Below are positions 13,262 to 21,926 of a stretch of DNA of 64,000 bases, piece by piece (the first letter of the stretch is position 1; the number at the start of each line of letters is the position of its first letter). The translations under genes and the position numbers were made by a program. Location: NCBI GenBank assembly GCA_017994575.1, contig JAGOKN010000002.1:18266-82265 (forward strand), given 5' to 3'. The DNA is from Nitrosomonas sp. (GTDB taxonomy: Bacteria > Pseudomonadota > Gammaproteobacteria > Burkholderiales > Nitrosomonadaceae). Below the pieces are notes generated by a model that worked only from the letters and a program-made list of their open reading frames with translations, was not told the DNA's origin and made no database searches.

Positions 13262-14239
13262 GTGAGTCAAAACATCATGTTCAACTATCTCAAAACTACA
13301 CAAATGAATCTGTCATGGCTATTGGTCATTTTTCTCATCGTCGTTGGCATCACGGCACTTCCTCAACAAGTGCTTGCAGATGAAGACGAGGATGATGAGG
13401 ATCCTCCCAAAGATCTCGTTCTGAAAGGGGATGCCCGATGCACGGCATGCCATGATGAAAACAGCGACAAACCCATCCTTGCTATTGGAAAAACCAAGCA
13501 CGGAACCGTTGCCGATCATCGCACCCCCACTTGCACCAGTTGCCACGGTGATGGAGGAAGTCATGAAGAGTCGCCTGACAAAGCGCTCATGCCGCAACGC
13601 ACATTCGGCAAGCATTCGCTCAATCCGATCGAAGAAAGAAACGACGCTTGCTTAGCGTGCCATCAAGGCGGCAAGCGCATGCATTGGTCCGGCAGTCTGC
13701 ACGCCAATCGCGACATCGCTTGCACTTCCTGCCACCAGATCCACACCGAGCAGGACAAAGTACGCAATCGAATCACGCAGGCAGAAGTTTGTTTTAATTG
13801 CCACAAAGACATTCGCACATTGATTAACCGCCCTTCCCGCCACCCTATACGTGAAGGCAAAGTGATTTGCTCGGATTGTCACAATCCTCACGGCTCAGCC
13901 GGTCCCAGCAACATGCTGCGCGATAGCGTGAATGACACGTGCTATTCCTGTCATATGGAAAAACGCGGACCGTTTGTTTATAACCACCCTCCAGTGCAAG
14001 AGAATTGCGCTATTTGCCATAACCCTCATGGCACCACTGCGCCCAATTTGCTTCGATCACGCTCGCCATTCATCTGCCAGGAATGCCATGAACCCAATAC
14101 GCATCAGGGAAGCTCCGGAACACTGACGGGTTCATACTCCAGAAATACTCTGGCCAGAGGTTGCGTCAATTGCCATACGCAAGTGCATGGCAGTAACAAC
14201 CATCTCAATGTTCGCAATGAAAGCATGTTTCAGCGCTAA
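13262..14239 (+). CDS. Decaheme c-type cytochrome, MtrA/PioA/DmsE type
   Basis: A 325-residue exported cytochrome with ten CxxCH heme-binding motifs spread evenly (first in RCTACH, last in GCVNCH), the number and length of MtrA, PioA, MtoA and DmsE. Those proteins sit in the periplasm, plugged into an outer-membrane barrel, and carry electrons across the outer membrane. An N-terminal hydrophobic segment ends in QQVLADEDE. The start is uncertain: GTG 13262, ATG 13277 and ATG 13304 are in frame; the last gives the cleanest signal peptide (MNLSWLLVIFLIV). Its partner barrel starts 14 bases after the stop. Confidence 0.92.
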   Translation: MSQNIMFNYLKTTQMNLSWLLVIFLIVVGITALPQQVLADEDEDDEDPPKDLVLKGDARCTACHDENSDKPILAIGKTKHGTVADHRTPTCTSCHGDGGSHEESPDKALMPQRTFGKHSLNPIEERNDACLACHQGGKRMHWSGSLHANRDIACTSCHQIHTEQDKVRNRITQAEVCFNCHKDIRTLINRPSRHPIREGKVICSDCHNPHGSAGPSNMLRDSVNDTCYSCHMEKRGPFVYNHPPVQENCAICHNPHGTTAPNLLRSRSPFICQECHEPNTHQGSSGTLTGSYSRNTLARGCVNCHTQVHGSNNHLNVRNESMFQR

Positions 14240-14253
14240 GGCAAGGAGATCCC

Positions 14254-16365
14254 ATGAATACCCATATGCTCAAAACATCGACTGCTCAATTTGTACTGAT
14301 TTCGACTACGCTCTTACTTGGCAACACACTAGCCTGGTCATCTGATACCACCAGTGATCCGTTGAAAGAACAATCCAAACCCAAAAGCACCATCAACTTT
14401 GGTGCCGGCTACTTGTTTAATGACAATGCACGCTTCGGTCAATACACAGGTTTGCGCAATGATGGTCCTTATGGCATTTTTAACCTGGACATCAAACGGC
14501 GCAATGACGAAACTGGCACCTGGCTCAAATTATTCGGGCGCAATATAGGGTTCCAGAATCGCGATGTTCGCTTCGAACATAACAAACAAGGCAATTGGGG
14601 CTACTTCATTGAGTATAGTCAAACACCGCGTTACGAACCCTTTACTGTCAATACTGCGGTCACCGGCCTGGGCACCACGGAGCCTCACGTGCCGACAACC
14701 CCCACTGCGGGTGACCCCGCTCAACTGAAGACCGAACGTCAATCGATTGGTTTTGGCATGAGCAAATTCCTGCCCGGCAATCTTGAGTTTCAGCTTCATT
14801 TTCGCAACGAAGAGAAGGATGGCGCACGTATATTTGCGCGCGGAAACCGATTGGGAGTACCAAGCCCGACGGCTGTGGGTGGCTACGAATTCATCCCTGA
14901 GCCGATCAACTCGACGATCCGCCAGTTTGGCGCTTCTCTTGATTACACAGGCAAACAATTACAATTGTCCGGCGGGTACTATGGCACCATGTACAGCAAT
15001 AAAAACTCGATTCTGAATGTAACCGGAGGCAGCACGGTAGGGGATCAGTACGCCCCCAGCCTGTTTGCACCAATCACCCTGGCTCCGGATAATCAATCGC
15101 ACCAGGCGTTCTTGTCCGGTGGCTATAGCTTTACCCCCACCACGCGCGGCACGTTTAAAACCGCTTACACAACAGCCACTCAAACGGATAGTTTTTCCCC
15201 CGCATTATTTTCTGCGCCTGGCATCGGCTCCCATCTGGGCGGCCGTGTCGACACGGCCTTGGTTCAAGCCGGATTGACTGCCAGGCCCCTGCCCAAGCTG
15301 TCGCTCAATACCAATTTTCGCTTTGAGGATCGGGATGACAAAACACCCGTATTATTCTATAACCCGGTCGCAACTCTGCTGGATCTGAATGGAAATAATT
15401 GGCGCGGACTGAATAATCCGCGTTCTTTCCAAACCATTACCAGCAAATTTGAGGCCAGTTACGCATTGCCTAAGGATTTCCGCTTGATTGGCAGCATTGA
15501 CTATGATCATAGGGATCGCAGCGGCTTTGCGTCCAATACCAGTCATCGCAATCGCACGGATGAAATTTCTTACCGCGCCGAATTGCGGCGCTCATTATCG
15601 GACACGCTCACCGGCACGATCTCCTATATTTATAGTGACCGCTTTGGTTCTGATTTCCTGACAAATACCAAAGGGAATGGCGATCCTTTCTTTAATCTGA
15701 TTGCACCGTTCAATTTAGCCGATCGCACGCGAAACAAAGTGCGCTTCATGGCCAATTGGGAACCGATTGATGCCTTATCGCTGCAAGTAGCCATTGATGA
15801 ATCGTTCGACGATTACGGTCACCGGGCCGGCTCGGATTTGGGATTGCGTAAAGGCTCCGCACGCAACTATTCACTGGATGCCACATACACCTTCTCAGAA
15901 GCCTGGCAGGCAACCGCCTGGTTCTCCAGGAATGAAACCCATATCGACCAAACCTCCAGAAATCCGATTACGCTGACCGGAATTCGCGAAGTCTGGGACG
16001 CCAGGCTGCAGGACTTTGGCACTTCTTTTGGAATTGATATCAATGGCAAATTAACGGACAAACTGGAAACCGGCGCCAATTTCTTCTACTCCGATTTCAA
16101 CAACAAATTCAAACAACAGGTGACGCTTGAACCTCAGGTTAACATAGTGCCGAATATTTCGACGCAATACGGCAGTTTGCGGTTTTACGCCAAATATGAC
16201 ATCCGCAAGAACCTGGGCGTGCGCTTGGATTATATGTTGGATCACTTCAAAACCAATGAATGGACCTGGAATTGGAACAAATACACCGACGGAACCAGGC
16301 TCAGTCAGGACACTCACCAGATAGCCAGCTTTGTTTTCCTGTCGGCTTCCTACAGTTGGCAGTAA
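14254..16365 (+). CDS. MtrB/PioB family outer-membrane barrel of a decaheme conduit
   Basis: A 703-residue outer-membrane beta-barrel with signal peptide, long alternating amphipathic strands throughout, and an aromatic C-terminus (SASYSWQ). The MtrB/PioB family surrounds a decaheme cytochrome and lets electrons cross the outer membrane. Family-like features are the N-terminal INFGAGYLFNDNARFGQYTGL region and repeated KLFGRNIG-type strands. The N-terminal CxxC found in Shewanella MtrB is absent; I see no cysteine in the mature chain. AAGGCAAGGAG precedes the start. It is cotranscribed with the decaheme gene; no surface cytochrome (MtrC/OmcA type) and no CymA-like donor lies nearby. Confidence 0.9.
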   Translation: MNTHMLKTSTAQFVLISTTLLLGNTLAWSSDTTSDPLKEQSKPKSTINFGAGYLFNDNARFGQYTGLRNDGPYGIFNLDIKRRNDETGTWLKLFGRNIGFQNRDVRFEHNKQGNWGYFIEYSQTPRYEPFTVNTAVTGLGTTEPHVPTTPTAGDPAQLKTERQSIGFGMSKFLPGNLEFQLHFRNEEKDGARIFARGNRLGVPSPTAVGGYEFIPEPINSTIRQFGASLDYTGKQLQLSGGYYGTMYSNKNSILNVTGGSTVGDQYAPSLFAPITLAPDNQSHQAFLSGGYSFTPTTRGTFKTAYTTATQTDSFSPALFSAPGIGSHLGGRVDTALVQAGLTARPLPKLSLNTNFRFEDRDDKTPVLFYNPVATLLDLNGNNWRGLNNPRSFQTITSKFEASYALPKDFRLIGSIDYDHRDRSGFASNTSHRNRTDEISYRAELRRSLSDTLTGTISYIYSDRFGSDFLTNTKGNGDPFFNLIAPFNLADRTRNKVRFMANWEPIDALSLQVAIDESFDDYGHRAGSDLGLRKGSARNYSLDATYTFSEAWQATAWFSRNETHIDQTSRNPITLTGIREVWDARLQDFGTSFGIDINGKLTDKLETGANFFYSDFNNKFKQQVTLEPQVNIVPNISTQYGSLRFYAKYDIRKNLGVRLDYMLDHFKTNEWTWNWNKYTDGTRLSQDTHQIASFVFLSASYSWQ

Positions 16366-16414
16366 CCATCTATTCCTGCACCATGAGGGTAGTTGACCAC
16401 TCAATGATCTACCC

Positions 16415-17482
16415 TCAGCACGGCATGGCCTCTGCTGCTCCGCTGAGCCAAGGCCCCGGATAAAGTTTGCGCGGGGAAGATAACAGCATGATGGATAAAA
16501 TATTGCGATGCGAACCGGAGGCAATATCGAATTTGCCTGTATTGCTGGGAATCATCTGATAGGTTGCATCGTATTGCTGCGCGATACTGCGCTTGGTTTT
16601 CTCGAGTGCAGGATGATCAAATTCCTCCGCCAGCAGATATGCGATACCAACTTCAGCAATCACATCCATGCTGGCGCGCGCGACAATCGTATCAATATGA
16701 GCATCGAAATAATCAAAAATCCAGGCAAAATCCGAACGCTTGATCGTGCGCTGATAATACTCACTATTGGCCAAAATAATATGCGTCAATCCATATAGCT
16801 TATTTTGATACTGCTGCGCACCGAGCAAATGGTCCTGGCCATGTGGATAGACTTGTTGCATCGCATGGGTGAATTCATCACTGTAATCGTCGCCACCAAG
16901 CAACTTAACCCACACCACCACATTAGCCAATTGAGCTGCCCATGCCTGTATCATCAATGGATTGTTGAAATAGTGCGTATAGTCATGACTCAGAACATGC
17001 GCTTTCAACTGTTCAAACTGCGGTGCACAAACGCGATATTCAGCAGCTCGTCTCAATATTCCCAAGCTATTCAAGTAATAGAGAAAATCGGGGGCAATGG
17101 CCAGGGATTCGCGTCGTAACTTGGCTCTGGGACTGGATGACCAGCGTTGCATTTTTGCATGAGAATATTCAATGGCGGCATCTTCCTGGGCAACCTGCAG
17201 CAGTTTCTCAACCCTTCCGGTCATGAACTCCAAATCACGCAAATTGTAATTCAGATAGGCACTATCCCCGCTGATACGATAAATTCTGGTTGCATAGTGG
17301 CTGGCCTTATAACCTGTCAATCTATCCAATTGCTGATCATAGGTTGCTTTAATGGCCTGGGCGATGCCATGATAGACCGCTGCGGTTTTTCCGGTCAATG
17401 GCAAAGGATCTTCGTCTTTGTCGATCACAAAGAAAGTTGCAATAAACCCCACCAGGATCAATCCAAGCAATGCTGTTTTCAT
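16415..17482 (-). CDS. Membrane-anchored or exported DUF3541-like protein
   Basis: About 355 residues from ATG 17482 (MKTALLGLILVGFIATFF), an uncleaved signal anchor or signal peptide. The rest is helical and repeat-like with conserved-looking His/Tyr-rich patches (SHDYTHYFNN, KLYGLTHIILANSEYYQR, DVIAEVGIAYLLAEEF). It resembles DUF3541, which has no known function; I am not certain of that match. The reading frame stays open upstream through the mobile element at 17557-17699 to 17659, but the first 59 residues of that longer version are element-derived and an unlikely native start. It probably formed an operon with the PhoD-like gene before the element moved in. Confidence 0.72.
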   Translation of the reverse strand: MKTALLGLILVGFIATFFVIDKDEDPLPLTGKTAAVYHGIAQAIKATYDQQLDRLTGYKASHYATRIYRISGDSAYLNYNLRDLEFMTGRVEKLLQVAQEDAAIEYSHAKMQRWSSSPRAKLRRESLAIAPDFLYYLNSLGILRRAAEYRVCAPQFEQLKAHVLSHDYTHYFNNPLMIQAWAAQLANVVVWVKLLGGDDYSDEFTHAMQQVYPHGQDHLLGAQQYQNKLYGLTHIILANSEYYQRTIKRSDFAWIFDYFDAHIDTIVARASMDVIAEVGIAYLLAEEFDHPALEKTKRSIAQQYDATYQMIPSNTGKFDIASGSHRNILSIMLLSSPRKLYPGPWLSGAAEAMPC

Positions 17483-17556
17483 CGGATAAACGCCAACTGT
17501 ACACATCCGGCATTCCATTCCAGCAAAGCAAGCAATATTCGGTGAGCTGAGGTTAG

Positions 17557-17699
17557 GGAAACGCTGATTAATTCGGCGAACGAGATGAAGCACGAGGCGC
17601 ACGGAACGCAGTAACCGAGACATATCAACATGATAGGCGAGGGAGCGAGTACCGCGCAACGAAGTGATTCGCTTGTACAGTCAATTAATCAGCGTTTCC
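17557..17699. mobile_element. 143-bp MITE, copy 1, with TTAG target duplication
   Basis: The element begins GGAAACGCTGATTAATT and ends with the exact reverse complement of these 17 bases. It is flanked by TTAG on both sides (17553-17556 and 17700-17703). It matches the copy at 36233-36375 at 141 of 143 positions. A YTAR 4-bp duplication is the target habit of the IS5 group, so an IS5-type transposase is the likely mover. The right TTAG duplication overlaps the stop codon of the PhoD-like gene. Confidence 0.92.
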
Positions 17700-19400
17700 T
17701 TAGCTGAATACCAGTCGCTCCAGCTTAGTCACTGCAGCGCTCAACTCTGCCGAACCATACAGATCCCACCTGACCTCTACTTTGCCCTGATCATTGTTTT
17801 GCACGTTAATGAGCGCAAAATTATTGGTCTTGCAGGGCTCCATCAATAACTGGAACGACACATTGGATTCAGTATTTTCCGAATCTCTTTGCAAAAAACC
17901 ACGCTTTCTGACTGCCAGCGCCAGCACAGAAGCCTGTGTCCAGGGCAAGTCGTAAGTAATGGCACTTGAGGTCAATTGATACACAGGAGTATCCGGATAT
18001 TCTTTATGGCTCAGGTGGAAGGCTGCGCCGATATGCACATCGCCACTCAGCAAAAACAACGGTTTTCCGTGCGCATGCGCTGCCTTGAAAGCTGCATCCA
18101 AAAGCTCATCGCGCTCGACCCAATTGCTTTCATGTTCCCATTGATCACGCAAATCATCTGCCAGCGAAAGGACATCGAGATAATTCACGATAAAACTCTT
18201 CGCATGCACCACCGGCACTGGCGAAACCACAAAAACCGACTGGGCATGTTTAAATGTGTCGGATTCCAACCAAGCTTTAAACCTTTCCATCTGTGCTTGA
18301 CCTAAGATCCGGTCGTTGGTGGTGCGGGTGTAATCGCGCTGCCCGCGCATGTCAAGCACATAGAAGGCCGCTTCCCCCCAGGTAAACGCATAATCAAATT
18401 GATTGGCAGGTGTGGTGGGATTGTGCACATGTTCGTATTCATGATAAGTCAGTTTTGCCGCCTCATACATCTGATAAAAAAGGGACAGCTTCTCTGCATC
18501 ATTATCCCAATCCCACCACGAATCGAGCAGATTCTTTCTTTCCTTGGCATCATAAGATCCCCATCCATCCAGGATCTCGTGATCATCCCACATCATGTAA
18601 GTGGGAAAGCGCGACAACACCCGCCGCAGTTGGCGATGCCCCCAATATCCCCGATAGATATCGCGATACCAGGAACGCATGACCGCTACGCGCTCGTTCT
18701 CCTTCACTTCCTTCACGAACTCCTTGCGGTTTTTTCTCAACCATTCCCAAATGCTGGTTTTGGAATTGCCATCGACATAAACCTGATCGCCAACCCCCAG
18801 AATAAAGTCGCCGTTGCGTTGATCCAATTCATCACCGAAACGATCCCACATGTGAATATTGACCAGATCAAACGAATTTTTTTTGTACGGCATATGGCAA
18901 CTGAAAAGCCCGAATGTTATGGATTTCTGCGCGACCTCCTGCGTTTTGAAGCGATTGAATTGATAATCGGGAGCAATCTCCCAAGGCGTTTTCCTGATTG
19001 CCAGATTGAGCGCAAAGGCCGCGTAATAATAGCGCTGGGCCGGCTTCAGTCCGGTAACTTCCCAAACTTCGGTAATATCATGCGCATATTTCAAATCGGA
19101 GGCGTCAGTCAGCAGTGCATCCGGTATTTCACGAATCACGCCTTCGTTAGCAACACTCTTTAGGAAAAAAATTTCTTTACCTTCCACTCGCCTCGTTTCA
19201 GGACTCCAATCGGAAGCGGATTCATTGTCGCGCAATATCGGCTCAGAACTAATCACCATGCGGTAGGTATTTTCCTGATAAGCCCGCAGCCACAACTTGG
19301 TGCTAGTAGTGGTCGTATGGCCTACGATCACGGCGCTAGTCAGCAAAGGATTAATCCAGGGGCGATCAGCTCCCCGGTCATAGAAATCGAATGTTTTCAT
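17700..19400 (-). CDS. PhoD-like phosphatase / phosphodiesterase
   Basis: A 566-residue metallophosphatase of the PhoD type. After an N-terminal Ig-like region (about residues 15-150) the catalytic domain shows GVGDQVYVDG (GDQVY at 204-208), WDDHEI at 271-276, and a C-terminal SGDVHIGAAFH, all metal-ligand motifs of this family (phosphate monoester or diester release, Ca/Fe-dependent in studied members). There is no Tat or Sec signal peptide, so it is probably cytoplasmic, unlike classical PhoD. Its TAA stop coincides with the target duplication of the MITE, so the protein is intact. Confidence 0.88.
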   Translation of the reverse strand: MKTFDFYDRGADRPWINPLLTSAVIVGHTTTTSTKLWLRAYQENTYRMVISSEPILRDNESASDWSPETRRVEGKEIFFLKSVANEGVIREIPDALLTDASDLKYAHDITEVWEVTGLKPAQRYYYAAFALNLAIRKTPWEIAPDYQFNRFKTQEVAQKSITFGLFSCHMPYKKNSFDLVNIHMWDRFGDELDQRNGDFILGVGDQVYVDGNSKTSIWEWLRKNRKEFVKEVKENERVAVMRSWYRDIYRGYWGHRQLRRVLSRFPTYMMWDDHEILDGWGSYDAKERKNLLDSWWDWDNDAEKLSLFYQMYEAAKLTYHEYEHVHNPTTPANQFDYAFTWGEAAFYVLDMRGQRDYTRTTNDRILGQAQMERFKAWLESDTFKHAQSVFVVSPVPVVHAKSFIVNYLDVLSLADDLRDQWEHESNWVERDELLDAAFKAAHAHGKPLFLLSGDVHIGAAFHLSHKEYPDTPVYQLTSSAITYDLPWTQASVLALAVRKRGFLQRDSENTESNVSFQLLMEPCKTNNFALINVQNNDQGKVEVRWDLYGSAELSAAVTKLERLVFS

Positions 19401-19458
19401 AATTGATTACCCAGGAGTAATGAAATGAAAGGTCATTGTAACGCTATCATTCCATCCA

Positions 19459-19965
19459 TTATGTATATTTGTTGCCCACATCACCTGCTGCACGTTGCAG
19501 CGCTGCAATATCGATCTTTTTCATGCTCAGCAGTGCATTCATAATCCGCTGGGCGGTTTCTTGGCCGCAGTGTGTGAGTAATGGCGGCAGCATGGCCGGA
19601 ACAATTTGCCAGGACACCCCGTATTTGTCTTTCAACCAACCGCATTGTTGCGCTCTTTCATCGCCACCTTCAGAAAGTTTTTGCCAATACTCATCCACTT
19701 CCTGCTGATTCTCACAGCTCACCTGAAAGGATACGGCTTCGTTGAAAATAAAGACGGGACCTCCATTCAGTGCAATAAATGTTTGCCCATTCAGTTCAAA
19801 CGTTATGGTCATGACCGAACCAGCACGCTTACCATGAAATTCATGCCCAGATTCAGTGTAGCGGGCTATCTCCAAAATTTTCGAATGTTTGAAAGTTGCA
19901 GTGTAAAACGCAACCGCTTCCTCTGCCTGATCATCGAACCATAAACAAGGGGTAATTTTCTGCAT
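19459..19965 (-). CDS. PhnB-like VOC family protein
   Basis: A 168-residue protein of the PhnB-like (3-demethylubiquinone-9 3-methyltransferase-like) VOC group. The start MQKITPCLWFDDQAEEAVAFY is typical; later come SVMTITFELNGQTFIALNGGP, CGWLKDKYGVSWQIVP and the C-terminal tail KKIDIAALQRA. The ATG at 19965 is chosen because the family begins there; the frame continues upstream to 20022 without support. The substrate is unknown. It lies just upstream of the PhoD-like gene on the same strand. Confidence 0.87.
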   Translation of the reverse strand: MQKITPCLWFDDQAEEAVAFYTATFKHSKILEIARYTESGHEFHGKRAGSVMTITFELNGQTFIALNGGPVFIFNEAVSFQVSCENQQEVDEYWQKLSEGGDERAQQCGWLKDKYGVSWQIVPAMLPPLLTHCGQETAQRIMNALLSMKKIDIAALQRAAGDVGNKYT

Positions 19966-20230
19966 AATTTTGATTTCATGGAGTTTAAACTTGATTCTAT
20001 TCAATCGCACCCGGTTTCCCAATCTTCTTGGAATCCCATTGCCTCATGTTTGGCACGATCTTGCTGATTCGAATGCATGACTAGCGCTATGTACTTTGTG
20101 CCTTGCTCGTGCGGCACAAGCATAATGACCGCTGTCAATGAAAATTCAAACAAACAATCCAATTGCTAATATACTTTCGTAAAACTGATTCGTGCACTTT
20201 ACCATCAACCGCAAAGCTGAAGGAGTCGCC

Positions 20231-20299
20231 ATGCCCAATCCATTGATTCAACCTTATTTATTTTTTGGCGGATGCTGCGAAGAAGCGCTGGAGTTCTAA
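20231..20299 (+). pseudogene. N-terminal relic of another PhnB-like VOC gene
   Basis: A clear AAGGAG ribosome site precedes an ATG that opens a frame reading MPNPLIQPYLFFGG and CCEEALEFY, which then stops (TAA 20297-20299). This is the usual first 23 residues of a PhnB-like protein. Nothing that follows continues the family, so the rest has been deleted. Confidence 0.75.
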
Positions 20300-20358
20300 T
20301 TGGATGATCAATGTAGTGGCTTAGCCATTCCATAGCTATCTTTTGGAGGAGCATTACT

Positions 20359-20580
20359 ATGTCGCATCGCTTATGGACTATCGGAATCCTATTGATTGCA
20401 GAGACAATTAGTCTGTCCGGCTGCTCAACAGGGCAACTCTATGCTACCGGACAATCCTGGCAGCGCAATCAATGCAACCAAATCATGGACCAACAAGAGC
20501 GCAGTCGCTGTCTATCGAGCACTCACACTTCGTATGAAGCCTACCAACAGGAATCCAACTCCAGAAACCAGCAGAAATGA
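20359..20580 (+). CDS. Small lipoprotein of unknown function
   Basis: A 73-residue exported lipoprotein. It starts with MSHRLWTIGILLIAE, and the lipobox LSGC places the lipidated Cys at residue 22. The mature part is short, polar and rich in Gln/Ser, with Cys in RNQCNQIM and RSRCLSS that could form a disulfide. A strong GGAGGAG site precedes the ATG. The stop overlaps the ATG of the next gene (ATGA), so the two are translationally coupled. I do not recognise the family. Confidence 0.7.
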   Translation: MSHRLWTIGILLIAETISLSGCSTGQLYATGQSWQRNQCNQIMDQQERSRCLSSTHTSYEAYQQESNSRNQQK

Positions 20581-20939
20581 CAACTCTCATGAGCTTCGAA
20601 AGTCTGAGCGAACAACAGATCCTGAACATCGCCAACCCGATCATGGACAACTTGATGGATGCTTCAACTCAGATCGATCACGCCAGGCATGTTCAGGATT
20701 TTACTGGCAGGATGAAAGCCATCGTAACGCCGGAATATTTTCAATGCATCTGCCAGCAATACCAAGCCGAAAAAGGATTCTTTTCCAACCGTGCCCCTGT
20801 CGCTGTGTTCAGGCGCCCGGATTCAGCTGCTATTGTGTGGAAACAATTCTTTACGAAAGCCTCCGGAGAGTTTGTTGCAGAGATGGTGCTAGTCTATCAA
20901 AACGGCAGGTATTGGGTTGATCATGTGATGGTTTTTTGA
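20577..20939 (+). CDS. Hypothetical cytoplasmic protein coupled to small lipoprotein
   Basis: A 120-residue soluble protein with no signal peptide or membrane segment. It reads as an alpha/beta domain: helical first half (ESLSEQQILNIANPIMDNLM), then beta strands with VAVFRRPDSAAIVWKQFF and a C-terminal GRYWVDHVMVF. The second half looks like the cystatin/NTF2-like fold of proteins such as DUF4019, but this is only an impression. It overlaps the lipoprotein gene by four bases, so the two products probably act together. Confidence 0.62.
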   Translation: MTTLMSFESLSEQQILNIANPIMDNLMDASTQIDHARHVQDFTGRMKAIVTPEYFQCICQQYQAEKGFFSNRAPVAVFRRPDSAAIVWKQFFTKASGEFVAEMVLVYQNGRYWVDHVMVF

Positions 20940-21068
20940 ATGCTCACTTGCCCCATTTGATGATCCTGGTGCAAAGCTTTTCAATTTTCATTACACCGAT
21001 TAAATTCACTGATTATGATTTCAATACCGTGCTTGTCTAGAAACAAGCAAACCATTGATTATCATCCT

Positions 21069-21926
21069 CTATCGGTGCCTGGGAAACCCAACGCCACGGC
21101 CTCCATGACCATGCCCCTTGCTGAGTAATATCGCAGCAGCGATGATTCCAACTGTGACCACGCCTGCCATGACTTTTTTCCAATCAATGACCGTTTCATA
21201 CAGCTGAAAACCCTCTCTCCAACGAATGCGCTGCCAAATTTCTTCGGTAGTCATTAAACGAGACTCGCCGATGGATTGATGTGTGATGATAATTTCTCGA
21301 TCTGCCTTGACATCAATGTATTGCATTGGATTTTCCCGCAGCACGACTTTTACCATACCACTGATGACCATGACTTCTGTTTCATATTGAGAAACTTGAA
21401 TATGCAAAATAGCGCTTTTGGCTTCTATCAGTGCATGCGGTGTCTTGATACTTTGCTGGCAAGTTGCAGTATCCACATAAGCATTGCCAATGTTGAATTC
21501 ATCCACGCGGATCAGACAAGATGCTTCAGATGCCTTGAACTCGATGCGAGCACCACTTTGAGGACCGGTAATGACAAACGAATTATTCTTAACCTGTGCA
21601 GATTGTTTTACTTGAGAACCATTGATTAAAGCGCTTCTACCCGATGCCTTCATCCTTCCGATGGAGGCCTCATCCGCCATGGCATTGTGATGAAAACGGG
21701 CACCGGTATTTGCATCCTGTTCCCATAAGCCCCCTTTATCAGCAAAATTCCTATCCAGAACAGGAACTGTTTTACAGCCAGAAAACAGCAATGCGGTTAT
21801 CAGCAGCAAAAACCATAATCCTTGCTTACTTGCCAACGGTGAAAAAGACCACGCTGACCATGGATAGCATCTCAAACAAAGATCCTTTAGCTCCCAGAAC
21901 AATGATTTGCTGTTTGTAGCACCCAT
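21069..21926 (-). CDS. FecR-like lipoprotein with C-terminal membrane segment
   Basis: A 285-residue protein. Its start is followed by a long polar stretch, then a hydrophobic segment and lipobox LLFSGC near residue 51, so the true start may lie further in. Residues 90-220 have FecR-like repeats (GRSALINGSQVKQ, FVITGPQSGARIEF, VMVISGMVKVVL): a beta-rich domain that in relatives senses envelope signals or binds peptidoglycan. A second hydrophobic segment (VMAGVVTVGIIAAAILL) near the end is followed by a Gly/His-rich tail. There is no sigma factor or TonB receptor beside it, so a signalling role is unsupported. Confidence 0.6.
   Translation of the reverse strand: MGATNSKSLFWELKDLCLRCYPWSAWSFSPLASKQGLWFLLLITALLFSGCKTVPVLDRNFADKGGLWEQDANTGARFHHNAMADEASIGRMKASGRSALINGSQVKQSAQVKNNSFVITGPQSGARIEFKASEASCLIRVDEFNIGNAYVDTATCQQSIKTPHALIEAKSAILHIQVSQYETEVMVISGMVKVVLRENPMQYIDVKADREIIITHQSIGESRLMTTEEIWQRIRWREGFQLYETVIDWKKVMAGVVTVGIIAAAILLSKGHGHGGRGVGFPRHR

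Noticed and set aside
16415-17659. Long 414-codon version of the DUF3541-like gene
   Set aside because: The first 33-34 codons are the mobile element and the next stretch is a cysteine-rich linker; a clear membrane-anchor start lies at 17482.
18399-19163. 254-codon frame antisense to the PhoD-like gene
   Set aside because: The phosphatase on the other strand has all its motifs; this frame has none.
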